A stretch of DNA of 64,000 bases from the NCBI GenBank assembly GCA_002281775.1, contig NCGY01000003.1, forward strand, positions 238,696-302,695, in the 5' to 3' direction. Made by a program: the position numbers and the translations under genes. Of this stretch, positions 60,489-64,000 are shown in pieces (the first letter of the stretch is position 1; every line of letters begins with the position of its first letter). The notes beneath the pieces are model-generated. The model worked only from the letters and a program-made list of their open reading frames with translations. It had not been told where the DNA came from and did no database searches. Origin of the DNA: Hydrogenophilales bacterium 16-64-46 (GTDB lineage: Bacteria; Pseudomonadota; Gammaproteobacteria; Burkholderiales; Thiobacillaceae).

Positions 60489-62762
60489 ATGGCGCGTCCC
60501 GCCCCCCGCTCATCCACTCCGCTATCTCCCCGCATGTTGCGCCTGCTGCGCGAGGCGCGTGCCATTCTGGTGGGCTTTGTGGCGCTCCTGCTGGCCGTGA
60601 TCCTGGCCACGCACGATCTCGCCGACCCTGGTTTCACCACGACCGGGCAGGGCGAGAGTCTGCACAACCTGGGCGGTCAGGCCGGGGCCTGGGTATCCGA
60701 TTTGCTGCTGATGCTGTTCGGCGTCTCGGCCTGGTGGTGGGTGGCTCTGGCTCTGGGGTATGTCATCCACACCTTCCGCCATCTCGACGAGATACCGCTT
60801 GCGGGCGGGCGTCAACGCGCCTTGCGACTGGGTGGCTTCGGGCTGCTGCTGCTGTCGAGCACCGGAGTGGAATGGCTGCGAGGCTGGCACTGGACGGGCG
60901 GTCTGCCCGACGTTGCCGGCGGCGTGCTCGGTTCGTTTGTGGGGGAAGGCCTGGGGACGCTGCTGGGCTTTACCGGCGGTTCCTTGCTGCTGCTGTTGCT
61001 GATGGCCGTGGGCTTCAGCCTATTTACCGGCGTCTCGTGGCTGGAAATGACCGAACGTACCGGCGAATGGGTCGAGCGCGCCTGGTCGAAGGCCATTCTC
61101 ACCTGGCACGCCTACCGCGACCGCAAGGCGGGTGAGGTGGCGGTGCAGAAACGCGAGGCCAGAGTGCAGGGCGTGAAGAAAAAAATCGAGGCGGCCGCGC
61201 CCATCCGCATCGAACCCGTGGTGAAGGAAGTCCCGCAGTCCGAGCGTGCCGTCGTCGAGAAACAGGTGCCGCTTTTCGCCGACCTGCCCGATTCGCCGCT
61301 GCCACCGCTGCATCTGCTCGACCCCGCTGACGAGGCGGTGGAAACGGCGAGCGCCGAGGCGCTGGAATTCACCTCGCTGATGATCGAGCGCAAGCTCGCC
61401 GAATTCGGTGTCGAGGTGAAGGTGGTGTCGGCCTCGCCCGGCCCGGTGATCACGCGCTACGAGATCGAGCCCGCCACGGGTGTGAAGGGCAGCCAGATCG
61501 TCAACCTGGCCAAGGATCTCGCGCGTACGCTGTCGGTGATCAGCATCCGCGTGGTCGAGGCGATTCCCGGCAAACACACCATGGGGCTGGAGATTCCCAA
61601 CCCCAAGCGGCAGATCGTGCGGCTGTCGGAAATTCTCGGCTCCACGGCGTATCACGACAGCGCCAGCCCCCTGACGGTGACGCTGGGCAAGGACATCGCC
61701 GGCAACCCGGTGGTCGCCGACCTTGGCAAGATGCCGCACCTGCTGGTGGCGGGCACCACCGGTTCGGGCAAGTCGGTCGGCGTCAACGCCATGATCCTGT
61801 CGCTGGTCTACAAGGCCGACCCGGCCACCGTACGCATGATCATGGTCGACCCCAAGATGCTGGAACTGTCCATCTACGAAGGCATTCCGCACCTGCTCGC
61901 GCCAGTGGTCACCGACATGAAACAGGCTGCCAGTGCGCTCAACTGGTGCGTGGCCGAAATGGAGCGTCGATATAAATTGATGTCGGCCGTCGGCGTGCGC
62001 AACCTCGCCGGCTACAACCAGAAGGTACGCGACGCGAAGAAGGCCGGCACGCCGCTGACGCATCCGTTCAGCCTCACGCCTGACAACCCCGAGCCGCTGG
62101 AAACCCTGCCGGCCATCGTCGTCGTCATCGACGAGCTGGCCGACCTGATGATGGTGGTCGGCAAGAAAGTCGAGGAGTTGATCGCGCGGCTGGCACAAAA
62201 GGCACGCGCCGCCGGCGTGCATCTGATTCTGGCGACCCAGCGCCCGAGCGTGGACGTCATTACCGGTCTGATCAAGGCCAATATTCCAACACGCATCGCC
62301 TTCCAGGTGTCGTCCAAGATCGACTCGCGCACCATCCTCGATCAGATGGGTGCCGAGGCGCTGCTGGGTCAGGGCGACATGCTCTACCTGCCACCCGGTT
62401 CGGGTCTGCCCAACCGGGTGCACGGTGCGTTCGTGTCCGACGCCGAGGTGCATCGTGTCGTCGATTACCTCAAGGCGCTGGGGGAACCGGACTACATCGA
62501 AGGCGTGCTCGAATCGCCGGAAGAGGGCGGCGAGGGCGGGGGCGAGTACGGCGAGGCCGCCGAAGCGGACCCGCTCTACGACCAGGCCGTGGCCTACGTG
62601 CTGAAGTCGCGCCGCGCCTCGATCTCGTCGGTGCAGCGTCAGCTGCGCATCGGCTACAACCGTGCCGCGCGCATGATCGAGGACATGGAACGCGCCGGTC
62701 TGGTCTCGGCCATGCAATCGAATGGCAACCGGGACGTGCTGGTTCCGGGAGGAGAATCATGA
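60489..62762 (+). CDS. ftsK: DNA translocase FtsK
   Basis: A 757-residue FtsK. Four N-terminal membrane helices (about residues 25-190) anchor it at the division septum. A linker leads to the motor domain with Walker [17 protein letters not shown] (about residues 420-435), [18 protein letters not shown], Walker B-type [12 protein letters not shown] and [12 protein letters not shown]. The C-terminal winged-helix gamma domain ([21 protein letters not shown]) reads polar KOPS sites. AAGGA precedes the ATG at 60489. Upstream in-frame sequence belongs to the repeat element. ispD overlaps the stop. Confidence 0.95.
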   Translation: MARPAPRSSTPLSPRMLRLLREARAILVGFVALLLAVILATHDLADPGFTTTGQGESLHNLGGQAGAWVSDLLLMLFGVSAWWWVALALGYVIHTFRHLDEIPLAGGRQRALRLGGFGLLLLSSTGVEWLRGWHWTGGLPDVAGGVLGSFVGEGLGTLLGFTGGSLLLLLLMAVGFSLFTGVSWLEMTERTGEWVERAWSKAILTWHAYRDRKAGEVAVQKREARVQGVKKKIEAAAPIRIEPVVKEVPQSERAVVEKQVPLFADLPDSPLPPLHLLDPADEAVETASAEALEFTSLMIERKLAEFGVEVKVVSASPGPVITRYEIEPATGVKGSQIVNLAKDLARTLSVISIRVVEAIPGKHTMGLEIPNPKRQIVRLSEILGSTAYHDSASPLTVTLGKDIAGNPVVADLGKMPHLLVAGTTGSGKSVGVNAMILSLVYKADPATVRMIMVDPKMLELSIYEGIPHLLAPVVTDMKQAASALNWCVAEMERRYKLMSAVGVRNLAGYNQKVRDAKKAGTPLTHPFSLTPDNPEPLETLPAIVVVIDELADLMMVVGKKVEELIARLAQKARAAGVHLILATQRPSVDVITGLIKANIPTRIAFQVSSKIDSRTILDQMGAEALLGQGDMLYLPPGSGLPNRVHGAFVSDAEVHRVVDYLKALGEPDYIEGVLESPEEGGEGGGEYGEAAEADPLYDQAVAYVLKSRRASISSVQRQLRIGYNRAARMIEDMERAGLVSAMQSNGNRDVLVPGGES

Positions 62763-63460
62763 AGTCGTATGCCCTGATCCCCGCCGCCGGGTCCGGTAGC
62801 CGCATGGGTGGCATGGTCGAGAAGCAGTATCTCGACCTGAATTCGGTGCCCATGATCGCCCACGCCATGATGGTGCTGGCCCGCCAGCCGCGCATCGAGC
62901 GTATTTTTGTAGTGTTGTCGCCTACCGACAGACGCTGGAACAACTACGCCTGGCAGGGTTGGGAAGAACGCATCGAGGTGCTGCGCTGCGGCGGCGGTAC
63001 GCGTGCGGAAACCGTGCTCAATGGCCTCGATGCGATCTCAAAGGTTTGCGATCCCGATGACTGGGTTCTGGTCCACGACGCCGCACGCCCCTGCCTCCCG
63101 GACGAGATGCTGGCGAAGCTGCTCGACGAAATTGCCGACGATCCGGTCGGCGGCCTGCTTGCCGTGCCGGTGGCCGACACACTCAAGCGTGCAGCGCCTG
63201 AATCGCCTGATGGCCCTCGCGCAGAAACCACCGTGCCGCGCGCCGGCCTGTGGCAGGCGCAGACGCCGCAGATGTTCCGTCACGGCGTGCTCGTCGACGC
63301 CCTGCGCGTTGCCGGCAGCGACATGACCGACGAAGCTTCGGCCATCGAGCAACTTGGGTTACACCCCAGGCTCGTCGAGTCCGACAGCCGCAACCTCAAG
63401 GTCACGTATCCGCAAGATCTGGAACTGGCCGGCATGATCCTGAAGAAAATGCACGAGTGA
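62759..63460 (+). CDS. ispD: 2-C-methyl-D-erythritol 4-phosphate cytidylyltransferase
   Basis: A 233-residue nucleotidyltransferase of the MEP pathway. The CTP-binding loop is [11 protein letters not shown] with the lysine in [22 protein letters not shown] and TDEASAIE are further catalytic blocks. It overlaps ftsK (ATGA) and is followed by ispF after 24 bases. Confidence 0.96.
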   Translation: MKSYALIPAAGSGSRMGGMVEKQYLDLNSVPMIAHAMMVLARQPRIERIFVVLSPTDRRWNNYAWQGWEERIEVLRCGGGTRAETVLNGLDAISKVCDPDDWVLVHDAARPCLPDEMLAKLLDEIADDPVGGLLAVPVADTLKRAAPESPDGPRAETTVPRAGLWQAQTPQMFRHGVLVDALRVAGSDMTDEASAIEQLGLHPRLVESDSRNLKVTYPQDLELAGMILKKMHE

Positions 63461-63465
63461 TCTCT

Positions 63466-63497
63466 GCCATGAATGATTTCCGCCATGAGTGATTTCC
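63466..63497 (+). repeat. Tandem duplication of the ispF start region
   Basis: GCCATGAATGATTTCC (63466-63481) is followed directly by GCCATGAGTGATTTCC (63482-63497), 15 of 16 identical. The first ATG (63469) opens a 7-codon frame that runs past the ispF ATG and stops at 63492. Another ATG at 63473 is in frame with ispF and would add four residues. Confidence 0.85.
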
Positions 63498-63967
63498 GCA
63501 TTGGCCACGGTTTCGACGTGCACGCGCTGGTCGAAGGCCGCAAGTGCATCATCGGCGGCGTCGACATTCCCTGCGAGCGGGGGCTGGCCGGCCACTCCGA
63601 CGCCGACGTGCTGCTGCACGCCATCTGCGACGCGCTGCTCGGTGCGGCTGGCTTGGGCGACATCGGTCGCCACTTCCCCGACACCAGTGCCGAATTCAAG
63701 GACATCGACAGCCGTATCCTGCTGCGTCGCGTCGCCGAACAGCTGCGCCAGCGTGGCTGGATCGCCGGCAACGTTGACGCCACGATCATCGCGCAGGCCC
63801 CGAAGATGGCACCGCACATCGTACGCATGACCGCGCACATTGCCGAAGACCTAGGCGTCGGTAGCGACCGTGTCAACGTCAAGGCCACCACCACCGAACA
63901 GCTCGGCTTCACCGGGCGCGGCGAAGGCATCGCCGCCGAGGCGGTGTGCCTGATCGTGCGTGGCTGA
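63485..63967 (+). CDS. ispF: 2-C-methyl-D-erythritol 2,4-cyclodiphosphate synthase
   Basis: A 160-residue MEP pathway enzyme. The zinc ligands lie in HGFDVH (Asp11, His13) and [20 protein letters not shown] and [17 protein letters not shown] are canonical. The start at 63485 yields the standard N-terminus RIGHGFDVH after three residues. It lies directly after ispD, as in many proteobacteria. The last 33 bases of the window after its stop are too few to assign. Confidence 0.95.
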   Translation: MSDFRIGHGFDVHALVEGRKCIIGGVDIPCERGLAGHSDADVLLHAICDALLGAAGLGDIGRHFPDTSAEFKDIDSRILLRRVAEQLRQRGWIAGNVDATIIAQAPKMAPHIVRMTAHIAEDLGVGSDRVNVKATTTEQLGFTGRGEGIAAEAVCLIVRG

Positions 63968-64000
63968 CGCCGCCAGTACGGAGCATCCGACGCAGCCGGA

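Noticed and set aside
63960..64000. Start of another gene (GTG overlapping the ispF stop)
   Set aside because: Only 13 codons are visible before the window ends; no basis for a call.

Overview
The window is a 64 kb, roughly two-thirds G+C chromosomal segment packed with short-spaced, often overlapping genes (ATGA and TGATG junctions). Gene content and style (polyphosphate genes, rubrerythrin/Fe-S/DUF3501 operon, SoxH-like metallo-beta-lactamase proteins, ModE-type regulator, Rieske oxygenase, dapA-bamC, ispD-ispF, FolE2) point to a betaproteobacterium, probably a Thiobacillus-like or related Nitrosomonadales/Hydrogenophilales organism. That placement is inference. No rRNA, tRNA or CRISPR array was recognised.

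Layout. 1-3.5 kb: 3' end of clpB with a clear terminator, then a small accessory spot where a secreted SGNH-like protein gene sits between a modE gene and a broken copy of its 3' end. 3.5-9 kb: fluoride channel crcB, a PII-like DUF190 protein and a TauE/SafE exporter in one overlapping operon; a secreted metallo-beta-lactamase protein; GyrI-like, CobD-like and SpmAB-like membrane proteins. 9-19.5 kb: polyphosphate and signalling region: ppx, a NarX/NarL-type pair, a REC-GAF-GGDEF-EAL protein, then ppk and a CYTH-CHAD protein diverging from a spacer that carries a good Pho box. 19.5-24.3 kb: overlapping operon of an OmpR-type regulator, a LysM-FecR protein and a CHASE2 histidine kinase, followed by sixA. 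24.3-31.7 kb: a compact, nearly fully overlapping flagellar-type operon fliFGHIJ-x-fliOPQR without fliE, fliK, fliL, recognisable fliM/fliN, flhA or flhB inside the locus. 31.7-38.5 kb: dapA, bamC, a YycJ-like hydrolase, an RhlE-type helicase, and a leftward group of msrB, a flavin reductase and a SoxH-like protein. 38.5-42.4 kb: rubrerythrin, a CCG-type Fe-S protein, DUF3501 and a cyclopropane fatty acid synthase-like enzyme behind a palindromic operator.

42.4-50.6 kb is the main accessory island: a decapitated methyltransferase remnant, then hsdR-hsdM-hsdS of a type I restriction-modification system, translationally coupled to a HipA-like kinase and a DUF3037 protein. It ends in a 470 bp gene-free stretch of inverted repeats, a REP-like sequence and a small inverted-repeat-bounded element. 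A longer copy of that element, in opposite orientation, lies upstream of ftsK.

50.6-64 kb is mostly housekeeping: mnmC, folE2 (with a remnant of a second folE2 and an operator resembling the rubrerythrin one), dxs-ispA-xseB on the minus strand, a Rieske oxygenase behind a structured leader, bcp, an Smr protein, trxB, ftsK, ispD and ispF. Four isoprenoid genes (dxs, ispA, ispD, ispF) thus lie within 11 kb. The points most worth follow-up are the HipA/DUF3037 module welded to the restriction operon, the reduced flagellar export locus next to a CHASE2/FecR signalling operon, the shared palindromic operator of rubrerythrin and folE2, and the small mobile-looking repeat.
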